DNA from: Promethearchaeia archaeon
Lineage (GTDB): Archaea; Asgardarchaeota; Lokiarchaeia; Sigyniarchaeales; SOKP01
Direction of reading: 5' to 3'
DNA: 64,000 bases
Assembly (NCBI GenBank): GCA_029856235.1
Contig: JAHQWP010000221.1
Span: forward strand, 1-64,000
This document shows, piece after piece, positions 1 to 9,787 of the stretch (the stretch's first letter is position 1; every line of letters begins with the position of its first letter). A model generated the notes under the pieces. It made no database searches, had not been told where the DNA came from, and was given only the letters and a program-made list of their open reading frames with translations. Position numbers and translations under genes: made by a program.

Positions 1-385
1 CATACTTAAAGAAATAAAAACAAATTTGTATGAATCTATTGCAAAGCTTAGCGGTATTAACAGTAATGACACTCTAAAAATTAAAAAAGAAAATCGTAAA
101 GAAAAAAGATTAAATCAGGAACTAGAGAGAGTTTGGAATGATAAACAATCGCAAAAATTCTGGACTTCACAGATGAAATTAATTGAATGTCCTAATTCAA
201 TCTATCGATTTCACCCATCAAAAGGCATTAATTAAAGATATATCTAGTACAATGAGCTTTAAGTTTATTTCAAAAGATGGGGCTAATAGAGGTTGAGGGC
301 GAATCCATCTTAAAAAAGCTCCAAATTTAATAGAAAGCCAAAAAACTGATAATTATAATAAAAATAAAAAAGGATTTGATAAAAA

Positions 386-667
386 ATGGCAATTATAAAA
401 CAAGAAATAATATCTTTATTAAGAGAACTTCCTGAAGATGCTACTTTGGAAGAAATAGAAAGATTCATTATCGTGAAAACCATTCCACCAGCATTACTAC
501 ACTCAAAAAAAGTCGAAAAACAGATACTGAAATTAGAAAAGCTCAACCGTGAGTTGAGTAATATAATCAAGAAAACTGAATTGAATCCAAGATACCTTCA
601 AGAAACAATTCCTATAGCAAAAGTCAGGAATTCTTTTTATGTAGAAAGAAATTTTCACATTCGCTAA
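386..667 (+). CDS. hypothetical protein
   Basis: 93-codon ORF with no family recognised; plausible coding context only. Confidence 0.4.
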   Translation: MAIIKQEIISLLRELPEDATLEEIERFIIVKTIPPALLHSKKVEKQILKLEKLNRELSNIIKKTELNPRYLQETIPIAKVRNSFYVERNFHIR

Positions 668-809
668 TTTCTAATTTAATTTCTATCTTTTTTTTAACAA
701 CCTTATTTTATTAAATACTTTGCTTAGAAGTATAGAACATCTAAGTTTTTCCGTAACGATATTAAGTATTTGCTTATTCTATAATCTTGAATTGAAAGGT
801 GAGAGTATA

Positions 810-1163
810 GTGAATAATGATGAAAAAATAGAGTGGGAAAAATGTCAAAAATGTGGATTTTTACAGCATTCATCCCATATTAGATGTTTAAATTGTAAGC
901 ACGATAAATTTGAAAAGGTTAAAGCAACCGGTAATGCTAAGTTATTAAACTATACAATATTGAAAGCACCACCTGCTGAATTTCGTGATAAACCTTATTA
1001 TACGCTTGGAATTCTGGAGTTTGAAAATGGAATTAAAGTTCTCGGACAAATCGATTCAAATGATCAAGTAAAAACTGGAATAATGATGAGACCCGTTTAT
1101 AGAAAGATTAGTAATAATTTAGATGGAAAGGAAGTATATGATTATACTTTCGAACCTATTTAG
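810..1163 (+). CDS. DUF35 / Zn-ribbon + OB-fold acyl-CoA-associated protein
   Basis: CxxC...CxxC zinc ribbon (CQKCGFLQHSSHIRCLNCKH) followed by an OB-like domain (YYTLGILEFENGIKVLGQI). The track ORF starts at 720, but a GTG at 810 preceded by AAAGGTGAG is a better start. Confidence 0.75.
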   Translation: MNNDEKIEWEKCQKCGFLQHSSHIRCLNCKHDKFEKVKATGNAKLLNYTILKAPPAEFRDKPYYTLGILEFENGIKVLGQIDSNDQVKTGIMMRPVYRKISNNLDGKEVYDYTFEPI

Positions 1164-1280
1164 TAATCTGATAAAGAGGGAGAAGAAGATGTGTTCGTAT
1201 TTAGGTAAAAAAAGTTAGTAAAATTAATTATAATTATTTACCATAATAAATTTCAATTATATATCTTATTAGAGAAACTC

Positions 1281-1847
1281 ATGAAATTTAAATTGCGATT
1301 TTCTGGTCGCGGCGGACAAGGCATCAAATTTTTAGGAAGTATATTAGTTCGAGTTGCAATGGTTGGTAATTATTATGCAACACTCACTGTTGATTATACA
1401 CCTTCCGTTAGAGGGGGACCTATTTTTTGCGATGTTATTCTAAGCTCTACTCCTATTTCATATCCATTCTGCGATAAAGATGCTGATATTTTTATTGCCA
1501 TAGATCAAAAAGGATTTGAACGCGCCTCTGAATGTATATATGAAAAAACTCTCTCTTTTATTGATGAACATACAATTAATAACGCAGAGGAAATCATGCA
1601 GAAAGGAAAATTCCATCGTGTTCCAATTACAAGGCGAGCTGATGAAAAAAAAATACCAAAGAGTGCGAATATTCTTTGTTTAGGATTCCTTTCTCAATAT
1701 CTTAAAGAGAGTAGAAGAATTGATTTAAAAGAAGAATATTACGACCAAGTTTTAAATAATATGCCAAAACGGTTTAGAGAAGTCAATATTCAAAGTTATC
1801 ACCTTGGTCAAGCACTCTATCAGGAATTAAAAAATAAATTTCAATAA
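1281..1847 (+). CDS. korC: 2-oxoacid:ferredoxin oxidoreductase gamma subunit (KorC-like)
   Basis: N-terminal FSGRGGQGIKFLGSIL and SVRGGP motifs of the gamma subunit; in operon with delta, alpha and beta. Confidence 0.85.
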   Translation: MKFKLRFSGRGGQGIKFLGSILVRVAMVGNYYATLTVDYTPSVRGGPIFCDVILSSTPISYPFCDKDADIFIAIDQKGFERASECIYEKTLSFIDEHTINNAEEIMQKGKFHRVPITRRADEKKIPKSANILCLGFLSQYLKESRRIDLKEEYYDQVLNNMPKRFREVNIQSYHLGQALYQELKNKFQ

Positions 1848-1848
1848 A

Positions 1849-1986
1849 ATGTATGATCTTTTATTAAAACCTAAAAAGATTAGACTTATGATATCTCAAA
1901 AAGATAATTTCATAAAAAGAAATCGCTATTTAGTAGGCTACTGCTGCTCCGGAAAAGCAAATTTAAAAGAGAACCTTTTATTTTAA
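1849..1986 (+). CDS. possible 45-aa small ORF between korC and korD
   Basis: ATG one base after the korC stop; reads MYDLLLKPKKIRLMISQKDNFIKRNRYLVGYCCSGKANLKENLLF then TAA. Below the track cutoff, no homology known. Confidence 0.2.
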   Translation: MYDLLLKPKKIRLMISQKDNFIKRNRYLVGYCCSGKANLKENLLF

Positions 1987-2040
1987 AGAATAAGAGTAAT
2001 AAATATAGTCAGATGTGTAAGTATATTAGAGGATTAAAAA

Positions 2041-2328
2041 ATGTTAAAATCTAAACGAACACCTATTTTGCCACCTCCTTCCCCCGAGAAAAAGTATGAA
2101 ATAATTATAGATTCTGAACAATGCGATGGTTGCGAATTATGTTTGTCATTCTGTCCAAAAGATTTAATAGAAATAAGTGAAGATAAGTTCAATAGTCGCA
2201 TGCTCCACTATGCAATCGTGGTTAAACCTGAAGAGTGTGCAGGATGCAGGCAATGTGAAAGGTTATGTCCTACAGTTTCATTATATATTTTGGAAAAAGA
2301 TAATAAGGAAGTTATAAACAATGAGTAA
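2041..2328 (+). CDS. korD: 2-oxoacid:ferredoxin oxidoreductase delta subunit (2x[4Fe-4S] ferredoxin)
   Basis: CDGCELCLSFCP and CAGCRQCERLCP motifs; overlaps the korA start by 8 nt. Confidence 0.85.
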   Translation: MLKSKRTPILPPPSPEKKYEIIIDSEQCDGCELCLSFCPKDLIEISEDKFNSRMLHYAIVVKPEECAGCRQCERLCPTVSLYILEKDNKEVINNE

Positions 2329-3466
2329 TGCAAATATCCAAGAAAAAAGAATATTAACTACTGGAAATTCTGCATGTGCAGAAGGTGCGATTACAGCAGG
2401 ATGTTTATATTTTGCGGGTTATCCTATCACACCATCCTCAGAAATTGCTGCTTACATGTCAAGACGCCTTCCTCAAGTTAATGGAACATTTGTTCAAATG
2501 GAAGATGAGCTGGCTTCAATCACAAGTTGTTTTGGAGCTTCTTATGCTGGAAAGAAAGCTATGACCGCAACTTCAGGGCCCGGTCTTTCACTTATGGCTG
2601 AAAGTATAGGTTTAGGAATTATGTTAGAAGTACCAGCGGTTATCGTCACGATAATGAGAGGGGGGCCTAGTACAGGACAACCCACAAATGCGTCTCAATC
2701 AGATGTATATCAAACGAGATACGCTTCTCATGGAGATTATGAAATAATTGTATTAGCCCCATCTACAGTTCAAGAAATGTATGATTTTACCATACAAGCA
2801 TTTAATTTATCTGAGAAATATCGTATACCTGTAATTGTCGCTTCAGACGGAATTTTAGGGCAAATGATGGAAGTCGTTAATATCCATTCAAATATTGAAT
2901 TAGTAGAGCGTAAAAAACCTCAAGTTCCACCAGAGAAATATAAACCTTTTGAAGCTTTTGATGATGATCTTGTGCCTGGAATGGCAATAGCAGGAACGAG
3001 CTACTCATTTTATGTTTCAGGTTTGACTCATGACATAGAAGGTAATCCTCAAATGACTCCAGAAGCCGCAGAGGTTCTAATCAAACGGCTTTGTGATAAA
3101 ATTAAAAAAGCAAGACCTCAAATTAATGATTGGGAAGAAAAACATTTAGATGATGCTGAAATCGTTATCTTAGCCTATGGAATTAATGCAAGAGGCGTGC
3201 CAGAAGCCGTTGAGCAAGCACGTCAAAAAGGATATAAGGTGGGACTTGTCCGATTAAAAACTCTATGGCCGTTTCCTGACGAAGTAATGGAAAGAATTGG
3301 ACAAATGGGAGCATCAAAGGTTATTGTTTGTGAAATGAACAATGGAATGATAATTAGAGAAGTTCAAAGATTTCGACATTTGTTTACTGTTTCTGGCATT
3401 ACAATTCCTACTACCATTCCTTTTAGTCCTAAATTTATTTATAAGAAGTTGATGGAGGAGGTTTAA
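2321..3466 (+). CDS. korA: 2-oxoacid:ferredoxin oxidoreductase alpha subunit (KorA-like)
   Basis: GYPITPSSEIAAYMSRRLP, ATSGPGLSLMAESIGLGIMLEVPAVIV; canonical pyrimidine domain plus domain II. Confidence 0.9.
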   Translation: MSNANIQEKRILTTGNSACAEGAITAGCLYFAGYPITPSSEIAAYMSRRLPQVNGTFVQMEDELASITSCFGASYAGKKAMTATSGPGLSLMAESIGLGIMLEVPAVIVTIMRGGPSTGQPTNASQSDVYQTRYASHGDYEIIVLAPSTVQEMYDFTIQAFNLSEKYRIPVIVASDGILGQMMEVVNIHSNIELVERKKPQVPPEKYKPFEAFDDDLVPGMAIAGTSYSFYVSGLTHDIEGNPQMTPEAAEVLIKRLCDKIKKARPQINDWEEKHLDDAEIVILAYGINARGVPEAVEQARQKGYKVGLVRLKTLWPFPDEVMERIGQMGASKVIVCEMNNGMIIREVQRFRHLFTVSGITIPTTIPFSPKFIYKKLMEEV

Positions 3467-3469
3467 CAT

Positions 3470-4336
3470 ATGAGTCCATCTGATCAAACATCAATCCCCC
3501 CTGAAACACTTGCTCACCCCTTAAATGATATGTTAAATTTAAATCGATTCATTTTTTGTCCGGGTTGTTTAATTGGAACGGTAATTACATCAATTGCAAG
3601 TTGTTTAAAAGAAAGAGGTCTTACATCTAAAGATTACGCCATAGTATCTGGTATAGGATGTACTGGTCGATCAAGTGGATGCTTTAAAGCACCAGCCTTC
3701 CATACTACACATGGGAGAGCTATACCTTTTGCTACGGGTATAAAATTAGCAAATCCTAAATTAAAGGTTATAGTTCTATCGGGAGATGGAGATCTTTTTG
3801 CTATAGGTGGGAATCATTTTATCCATGCTGCTAGAAGAAATATAGAGATAACAGTTCTCTGTATAAATAACAATATATATGGAATGACTGGAGGACAAGT
3901 AGCCCCAACAACTCAAATTGGAGACATCACCCAAACAACACCTTATGGAAATGTGGAATCTCCTTTCAATTTAGTAAATCTAGCGGCGGCGTCAGGAGCG
4001 ACATATGTTGCTAGATGGCCTGGATATGACACAATTCGATTACAAAAAAGTATTTTTAAATCTATAGACAATCAAGGATTTAGCTTTATAGAAGTGCTTG
4101 CTCCTTGTTTTGTTCAATACGGTTCTAAAAATAAATTAGGCGATGCTGTAGAGATACTAGAATGGTTAAAAAAACAAATTAAAATTAAAGTTGATTGGGC
4201 CCCTAGTGAAGCAACTTTTGATTTCAAGAGAGGGATTATAATATGCGGGGAATTTGTTGAGGAGACTCGGGAAGGATTTAGCGAAAAAATAGAACAAGTA
4301 CGAATTAAAGCACAAGATAAGAAAATTAATAATTGA
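3470..4336 (+). CDS. korB: 2-oxoacid:ferredoxin oxidoreductase beta subunit (KorB-like, canonical domain order)
   Basis: CPGC...GIGCTGR...SGDGDLFAIGGNHFIHAARRNIEITVLCINNNIYGMTGGQ: ThDP GDG-(x)n-NNN in normal order. Confidence 0.9.
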   Translation: MSPSDQTSIPPETLAHPLNDMLNLNRFIFCPGCLIGTVITSIASCLKERGLTSKDYAIVSGIGCTGRSSGCFKAPAFHTTHGRAIPFATGIKLANPKLKVIVLSGDGDLFAIGGNHFIHAARRNIEITVLCINNNIYGMTGGQVAPTTQIGDITQTTPYGNVESPFNLVNLAAASGATYVARWPGYDTIRLQKSIFKSIDNQGFSFIEVLAPCFVQYGSKNKLGDAVEILEWLKKQIKIKVDWAPSEATFDFKRGIIICGEFVEETREGFSEKIEQVRIKAQDKKINN

Positions 4337-4357
4337 ATTAAAGGTAGTATTTAAAAT

Positions 4358-6709
4358 ATGACTGAAAGTGCTGATAAACCTAGACTCGAACCAAAAATTG
4401 GGGTTTTTCTATGTAAATGTGGAAAAAATATTGGCGGAACTGTTGATATTGATCAATTAGCAAAAGAAATTGAAGGAGATCCAAGGGTCAAACTAGTTCA
4501 AGTTAATACATATACGTGTTCTGATCCGGGGCAAGTAGAAATAGTAAACGCAATTAACGAGCAAGGTATAGAGAAGATAGTTATAGCAGCATGCTCACCA
4601 AGATTACATGGTCCAACATGGAAAAAACTTTTAAGAGGAACTGGAATAAATCCTTCCTTGGTAGAAGTAGCTAATATCCGAGAACAATGTAGTTGGGTAC
4701 ATCTTTCAGAGAAAGAAGAAGCGACTAAAAAGGCAAAAGAAATCCTTGAAATGGCAATCGCTAAAGCTGAATTATTAGAAGCAATTGATGATATCGTTGT
4801 TCCTATTACACAAAGAGTCTTAATCATTGGAGGAGGCGTAGCAGGAATTCAAGCTGCGTTAGATTTAGCTGATGATTACGAAGTTATCCTTGTTGAAAAA
4901 GCACCTACTATTGGAGGAAAGATGGCTCTCATCGATAAAACTTTTCCAACAATGGATTGTTCAATCTGTATATTAGGACCTAAAATGGCTGATGTAGGTA
5001 ATCATGAAAATATTAATTTAATTTCTTGTGCTGAAGTTACAGCTATATCTGGATATGTCGGTAATTTTGAAGTCACAATTAAAAAATATCCACGCTATAT
5101 AGATGAAAACCTCTGTACTGCGTGCGGAGATTGTGTTGCAATCTGCCCTGAAAACGTTGTTGATGAGTATTCTGGCAACTTGGGTTGGAGAAAAGCAATA
5201 TATATTCCATATCCACAAGCAGTCCCAGCAATTTATATAATTGATGAAAAGAACTGTTTAGGCCTCACGCCTCTGACCTGTGGAAAATGCGTTTCTGAAT
5301 GCGAAAAAGAAGCCATAAATTACGAGGATTCCGAAAAGATTTTTAATTATAAAGTAGGTAGTATTATTATCGCAACAGGTTTCGAGCTTTTTGATGCCTC
5401 TAAACTCCCAGAATATGGATGGGGTAATTATTCTAACGTTATAACAACCTTTGAATTCGAAAGGTTAATTAATGCTGCGGGACCAACGAATGGAGAACTT
5501 GTACGTCCTAGCGATCTTAAAAAGCCAAAAAGAGTTGCTTTTATTAATTGTGTAGGATCGCGTGACAAGAGATTTAATCCATACTGTTCCAACTTCTGTT
5601 GTATGGAAAGTATAAAAGATAGCCTTTTAATTAAAGAACACTGGCCTGATGTTGAGGTTGCAATATTCTTTATTGACATTAGGGCTTTTGGTAAAGGATT
5701 TGAAGAATTATATTCACGATCAAGAGAAGAGGGTGTTCTATATATACGTGGACGTCCTGGTCAAATTAAAGAAGACCCCCTTACTAATAATCTTAATGTT
5801 TATGTTGAAAATATAAACAATGGTACAATTCTCTCTGAAAACTTTGATTTAGTAGTCCTTTCTATAGGAGTCGAAGGTTCTTCAGAATCTATTCCCTTTC
5901 CTATTGCTAAGGATTCAAAAGGGTTTTACATTGAAGCACATCCTAAACTTCGACCTGTAGATACTCCAAATGATGGTATTTTCATTGCTGGAGGCGCAGA
6001 ATCACCAAAGGATATTAGAGATACTGTTACCCAGGCAAGTGCTGCAGCTGGTCGCTGTGGAAATCTGCTTTCAAGAGAAGAGTTCCATGTAGAACCTTTA
6101 TATGCATTTGTGGATATAGATAAGTGTACTAGTTGTGGGATTTGTGTATCTCGTTGTCCTTACGGTGCTATTAGTGTTGATCCAGATAAAAAAACACCTG
6201 CCCGCATTATTCCAGTGTTGTGTAAAGGTTGTGGGACCTGTGCTGCAGATTGCCCCTCAAATGCTATTACCATGACAAATTTTACAGATATCATGATTCT
6301 CAGACAAATTGATATAGCTCTTCGTGAGGATGCCTCAAAAAAAGTGTTAATTTTTGCTTGTAATTGGTGTTCGTATGCTGGAGCGGATTTAGCAGGAACA
6401 AGTCGAATCCAGTACCCGACTAATACAAGAATTGTTAGAATGATGTGTTCCGGACGAGTGAATCCTTCTTTTATTAAACACTGTTTTAACCGCGGAGCTG
6501 GAGCTGTTATGTTGACTGGATGTCATCCACAAGATTGCCATTATATCTCTGGAAATGACTTTGCCATAAAACGAGAAAAAAAAATTAGAAGTTGGATGAA
6601 GAAAAATAAAATTTCTGATGAGAGATTTGTCATTGAATATATCTCTGCAGCAGAAGGAAAAAAATTTGCCGATGTAGTCTCGCAAGTAAGTAAAATAGCT
6701 TCAAAATAG
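4358..6709 (+). CDS. hdrA: HdrA (heterodisulfide reductase subunit A-like) with C-terminal ferredoxin and MvhD-like [2Fe-2S] domain fusion
   Basis: N-terminal GVFLCKCGKNIGG; FAD motif VLIIGGGVAGIQAALDLA; PTMDCSICILGPKM; CTACGDCVAICP, CTSCGICVSRCP, CKGCGTCAADCP; C-terminal CNWCSYAGADLAG...MMCSGRV...GCHPQDCHY = MvhD/FrhD family. Confidence 0.92.
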   Translation: MTESADKPRLEPKIGVFLCKCGKNIGGTVDIDQLAKEIEGDPRVKLVQVNTYTCSDPGQVEIVNAINEQGIEKIVIAACSPRLHGPTWKKLLRGTGINPSLVEVANIREQCSWVHLSEKEEATKKAKEILEMAIAKAELLEAIDDIVVPITQRVLIIGGGVAGIQAALDLADDYEVILVEKAPTIGGKMALIDKTFPTMDCSICILGPKMADVGNHENINLISCAEVTAISGYVGNFEVTIKKYPRYIDENLCTACGDCVAICPENVVDEYSGNLGWRKAIYIPYPQAVPAIYIIDEKNCLGLTPLTCGKCVSECEKEAINYEDSEKIFNYKVGSIIIATGFELFDASKLPEYGWGNYSNVITTFEFERLINAAGPTNGELVRPSDLKKPKRVAFINCVGSRDKRFNPYCSNFCCMESIKDSLLIKEHWPDVEVAIFFIDIRAFGKGFEELYSRSREEGVLYIRGRPGQIKEDPLTNNLNVYVENINNGTILSENFDLVVLSIGVEGSSESIPFPIAKDSKGFYIEAHPKLRPVDTPNDGIFIAGGAESPKDIRDTVTQASAAAGRCGNLLSREEFHVEPLYAFVDIDKCTSCGICVSRCPYGAISVDPDKKTPARIIPVLCKGCGTCAADCPSNAITMTNFTDIMILRQIDIALREDASKKVLIFACNWCSYAGADLAGTSRIQYPTNTRIVRMMCSGRVNPSFIKHCFNRGAGAVMLTGCHPQDCHYISGNDFAIKREKKIRSWMKKNKISDERFVIEYISAAEGKKFADVVSQVSKIASK

Positions 6710-6868
6710 AAATGAAAAAATAAGTCTTTGGGGAATACAGAAGTTCTCAAATCTTTTAATCCAGAAGCTGTAGTATAGTCGAATTATTTTACAAAAATGT
6801 AAAGTCTTTTATACCCGAGGATAATATATTATATTACTATCGATTTGATAGTAAAGGTGAAAATTGTA

Positions 6869-7177
6869 ATGTTGTTTATTGTATATTATGAATTCAATCC
6901 AAATTTAGATCCCGAAGATATGTTCACTGCATATCAAAAAATTGCTGAAGCTGAAATTGATCTTGGAAACTCGGAAACAAAAAGTTGGTACATGACTCCA
7001 GAACATTGGGGTGTAGCAATTATAGAGAGCGATAGTGTCGATTCATTTATGAAAAATGCTTATATGTGGAGAGTAGCACTTCCAGGTATCTTTAAAACTT
7101 ATAATGTAGCCCCTGTTGCAGAAGTAGAAGAGATAGTTCCAATTCTGGCTAAAATGATGAGAAAAATTAATAAGTAA
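6869..7177 (+). CDS. small conserved protein of unknown function
   Basis: 102-aa reading MLFIVYYEFNPNLDPEDMFTAYQKI...; track ORF begins at 6845, ATG at 6869 follows GTAAAGGTGA. Confidence 0.6.
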   Translation: MLFIVYYEFNPNLDPEDMFTAYQKIAEAEIDLGNSETKSWYMTPEHWGVAIIESDSVDSFMKNAYMWRVALPGIFKTYNVAPVAEVEEIVPILAKMMRKINK

Positions 7178-7186
7178 TCAACTTTC

Positions 7187-7211
7187 AGAGAAAAATTTTC
7201 TCTTTTTTTTT
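7187..7211 (+). terminator. hairpin plus T-tract between convergent genes
   Basis: AGAGAAAA-A-TTTTCTCT inverted repeat followed by a run of Ts, lying between the convergent ORFs ending at 7177(+) and 7210(-). Confidence 0.5.
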
Positions 7212-8721
7212 ATACTTTTTTATTTGATTTTTTTTTGAAGAATTCAGATATTTTTGGTAATAATGGTAGAAATTCTTGTGGATCTCCGAAAATGGTTATT
7301 TTATTTTCTTTAATTTTAGTCAGCAAGTTACTAATTGTTTTCGGACGAGTAAGATGATGTGTAATTAAAATTAACGGTTTATTATGTTTGTGTCCTAAGG
7401 ATAGGCTCTCAAAAACAACATTGAAAAAAGCCTGAGTATCTTTTATCCTAGGTGGCAATGTAAGGTAAAAACCAGGTAAATCCATAACTAAACCATCAAT
7501 ATTTTTATCTGATAATACAATACCAATAACTTCCTTAACGGTATCTATAGCAAAAAATTGGGCTGCGAAATCAAGTGGGTTATTAGGGCTTGTTCCAACC
7601 ATAAAAAACTTTTTTGAAATCTCACTTTGTATATTAGGGGAAAATGGGGGAACTTCTAAACCTGACTTCTCAATTAAATCGGCTAAAACTACTCCATAAC
7701 CTCCAGATATACTTATTACTGCTAAATTTTGTAGTTTAAAACTTCCGTAACAATCAATTAAACGAGCTGTATGAAGTAACTGTTCTAAAGAATCAACTTC
7801 GATGATGTTATATTGACGAAAGAAATTTTTCCAGATTTTATTATTCCCCGATATTGAAGCTGTGTGAGTTTTGGCTGCAATAGCTCCTATTTCGCTTTGT
7901 CCCCCTTTGAGAACTATTATAGGCTTGGTATTATTCTTAAGAATTCCTTTAAGCGTATCTATCCGACCTTCTTTAATTCCTTCGAGATAACATAATATAA
8001 TTTCTGTTTCTGGGTCGTTTATTAAAAAAGAGAGAAGGTCAACAAAATCTAAATTAGCACCATTTCCATACGAAAAGACTTTAGAGAAATTAATACCCAA
8101 TTCAATAGAGGAATAAATAGCAATATTGCATATTCCTCCAGATTGAGCAATAAATCCAATGTTTCCAGTAACTGATGGGAATCCTGTACGCCAAGCAATT
8201 CCTAGTTTAGGATAGAATAACCCTAATCCATTCGGTCCTAAAATTTTTACTTTATTTTTAGCTCTTCTTAATAATTCTTTTTCCAACTCAAAACCTTCCT
8301 CTGTTCCAGCATCTGAAAACTCTGATGTAAAAACCGTAACCAATTTTACTCCTTTTTCTACACATTCATCCATTACTTCCAAGACTTTTTTTGCTGGAAT
8401 TGCGATAAAAGCGAAGTCTATCGCTTCTGGAATCTCTAGGATTGAAGAATAAATTTTATCTTTAGGGAAATTAGGTATCTCCTCTGCGCTAGTATGTACA
8501 GCGTATAGGTTGCCTTTAAAAGCATATTGATGGTTCCTTAAAAAGAAATAATCCCTCTTTTTTGATGCTCCAATAATAGCAATTGATCTTATATCATTAA
8601 TAAAGGAGATATCTTTTACAACGATGTCTTTTTTCTTTATGATGTCCATTGATATTTTAAAATTAAAGATTAGATTAATAGTTTCTAGAAAAATAGGACA
8701 ATTATTATAGAAGGAAGTCAA
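7210..8721 (-). CDS. acyl-CoA synthetase (NDP/ADP-forming) alpha-type protein (CoA-binding + succinyl-CoA ligase-like domains)
   Basis: IRSIAIIGASKKRDYFF, ILGPNGLGLF, GFIAQSGGICNI, SYGNGANLDFVDLLSFL, and KTHTASISG (phospho-His segment). The real start may be the ATG at 8649. Confidence 0.85.
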   Translation of the reverse strand: MTSFYNNCPIFLETINLIFNFKISMDIIKKKDIVVKDISFINDIRSIAIIGASKKRDYFFLRNHQYAFKGNLYAVHTSAEEIPNFPKDKIYSSILEIPEAIDFAFIAIPAKKVLEVMDECVEKGVKLVTVFTSEFSDAGTEEGFELEKELLRRAKNKVKILGPNGLGLFYPKLGIAWRTGFPSVTGNIGFIAQSGGICNIAIYSSIELGINFSKVFSYGNGANLDFVDLLSFLINDPETEIILCYLEGIKEGRIDTLKGILKNNTKPIIVLKGGQSEIGAIAAKTHTASISGNNKIWKNFFRQYNIIEVDSLEQLLHTARLIDCYGSFKLQNLAVISISGGYGVVLADLIEKSGLEVPPFSPNIQSEISKKFFMVGTSPNNPLDFAAQFFAIDTVKEVIGIVLSDKNIDGLVMDLPGFYLTLPPRIKDTQAFFNVVFESLSLGHKHNKPLILITHHLTRPKTISNLLTKIKENKITIFGDPQEFLPLLPKISEFFKKKSNKKV

Positions 8722-8847
8722 TTCTAGCTACTGAATAAACGCTCGTATTAAAAAAAAAATGATTTATATAGAAAATATATAATAACTGTAGATGATAAAA
8801 ATAACATAAAATGTTAAAAAACCTCTAATTTTCAAGGTGAAGATCAA

Positions 8848-9768
8848 TTGTTTACTAAGCCAATTCGTCGCATGATTCGTGATCTACATCTAGATAAAAC
8901 ATCTGGAGCAAGTGAGCTAATTAAAGCTGCTCTTGAAATATTGAAAGCTCAGTTAGATTCTATAAAAAACCCGTATATGGATATTAAAGACATCATCCTT
9001 GAATTATCTCGGGAATTACTAAATGTACGTCCTAGCATGGCACCTATAATCAACACAATAGGCTATTTCTTTCATGATCTGAAATCCTACACTAAAAAAG
9101 ATCTTCTTGAAAGATACATTAACTTTCCTCAAAAGAGGGAAAAAAGGGAAAATGTTTTATTATCATACTTTCATTCATTCTTAAACAATTATAAGGGAAA
9201 GCACCTGAATGTTATGTTAATTTCTTACAGTACAACAATTATTAAATGTTTAAAAGAAGCAAAAACGAAGAATTTCACTTTTTATATTCTAGAGGCTCGC
9301 CCTTTACTGGAAGGGCGTAGAACTGCGGAAATATTATCTTCCGATTTTGAGACTCATCTAATTACGGACTCCTCAATGGGAAAATTCATTGATTCGATTG
9401 ATATTGTTCTATTAGGTATTGACAGTATACTACGAGATGGCTCTATTGTAAACAAAATAGGTAGTCATCCTTTAGCGTGTATAGCTGCTGATAACAACAA
9501 AGAGGTTTACGCGATTGGGGATTCATATAAATACAACCTAAAAAGCCATTTTGGTCAAGAAATAATCGTCGAAGACAAGCCAATTTATGAGGTTTATAGT
9601 AAAAAAATAAAAAAAAAGTTATTTCATGTCCATAATTACTATTTCGATACAACACCTTCAAAATATCTAAATGGAATTATCTCTGATTTAGGTGTGTTAG
9701 CAATACCAGATTTCTTGAAAGAAGTTGTAAATACTATTCCATTAGACTGGTTTAAATCTTTTCTTTAA
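8848..9768 (+). CDS. eIF2B-alpha / ribose-1,5-bisphosphate isomerase family protein
   Basis: VRPSMAPIINTIGY, EARPLLEGRRTAEIL, GIDSILRDGSIVNKIGSHPLACIA: typical eIF2B-like family motifs. Confidence 0.8.
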   Translation: MFTKPIRRMIRDLHLDKTSGASELIKAALEILKAQLDSIKNPYMDIKDIILELSRELLNVRPSMAPIINTIGYFFHDLKSYTKKDLLERYINFPQKREKRENVLLSYFHSFLNNYKGKHLNVMLISYSTTIIKCLKEAKTKNFTFYILEARPLLEGRRTAEILSSDFETHLITDSSMGKFIDSIDIVLLGIDSILRDGSIVNKIGSHPLACIAADNNKEVYAIGDSYKYNLKSHFGQEIIVEDKPIYEVYSKKIKKKLFHVHNYYFDTTPSKYLNGIISDLGVLAIPDFLKEVVNTIPLDWFKSFL

Positions 9769-9787
9769 GGTAAGGGGTGACTGTAAT

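Noticed and set aside
2376-2564. 62-aa ORF in another frame inside korA
   Set aside because: Overlaps strongly supported korA; translation lacks any recognisable motif.
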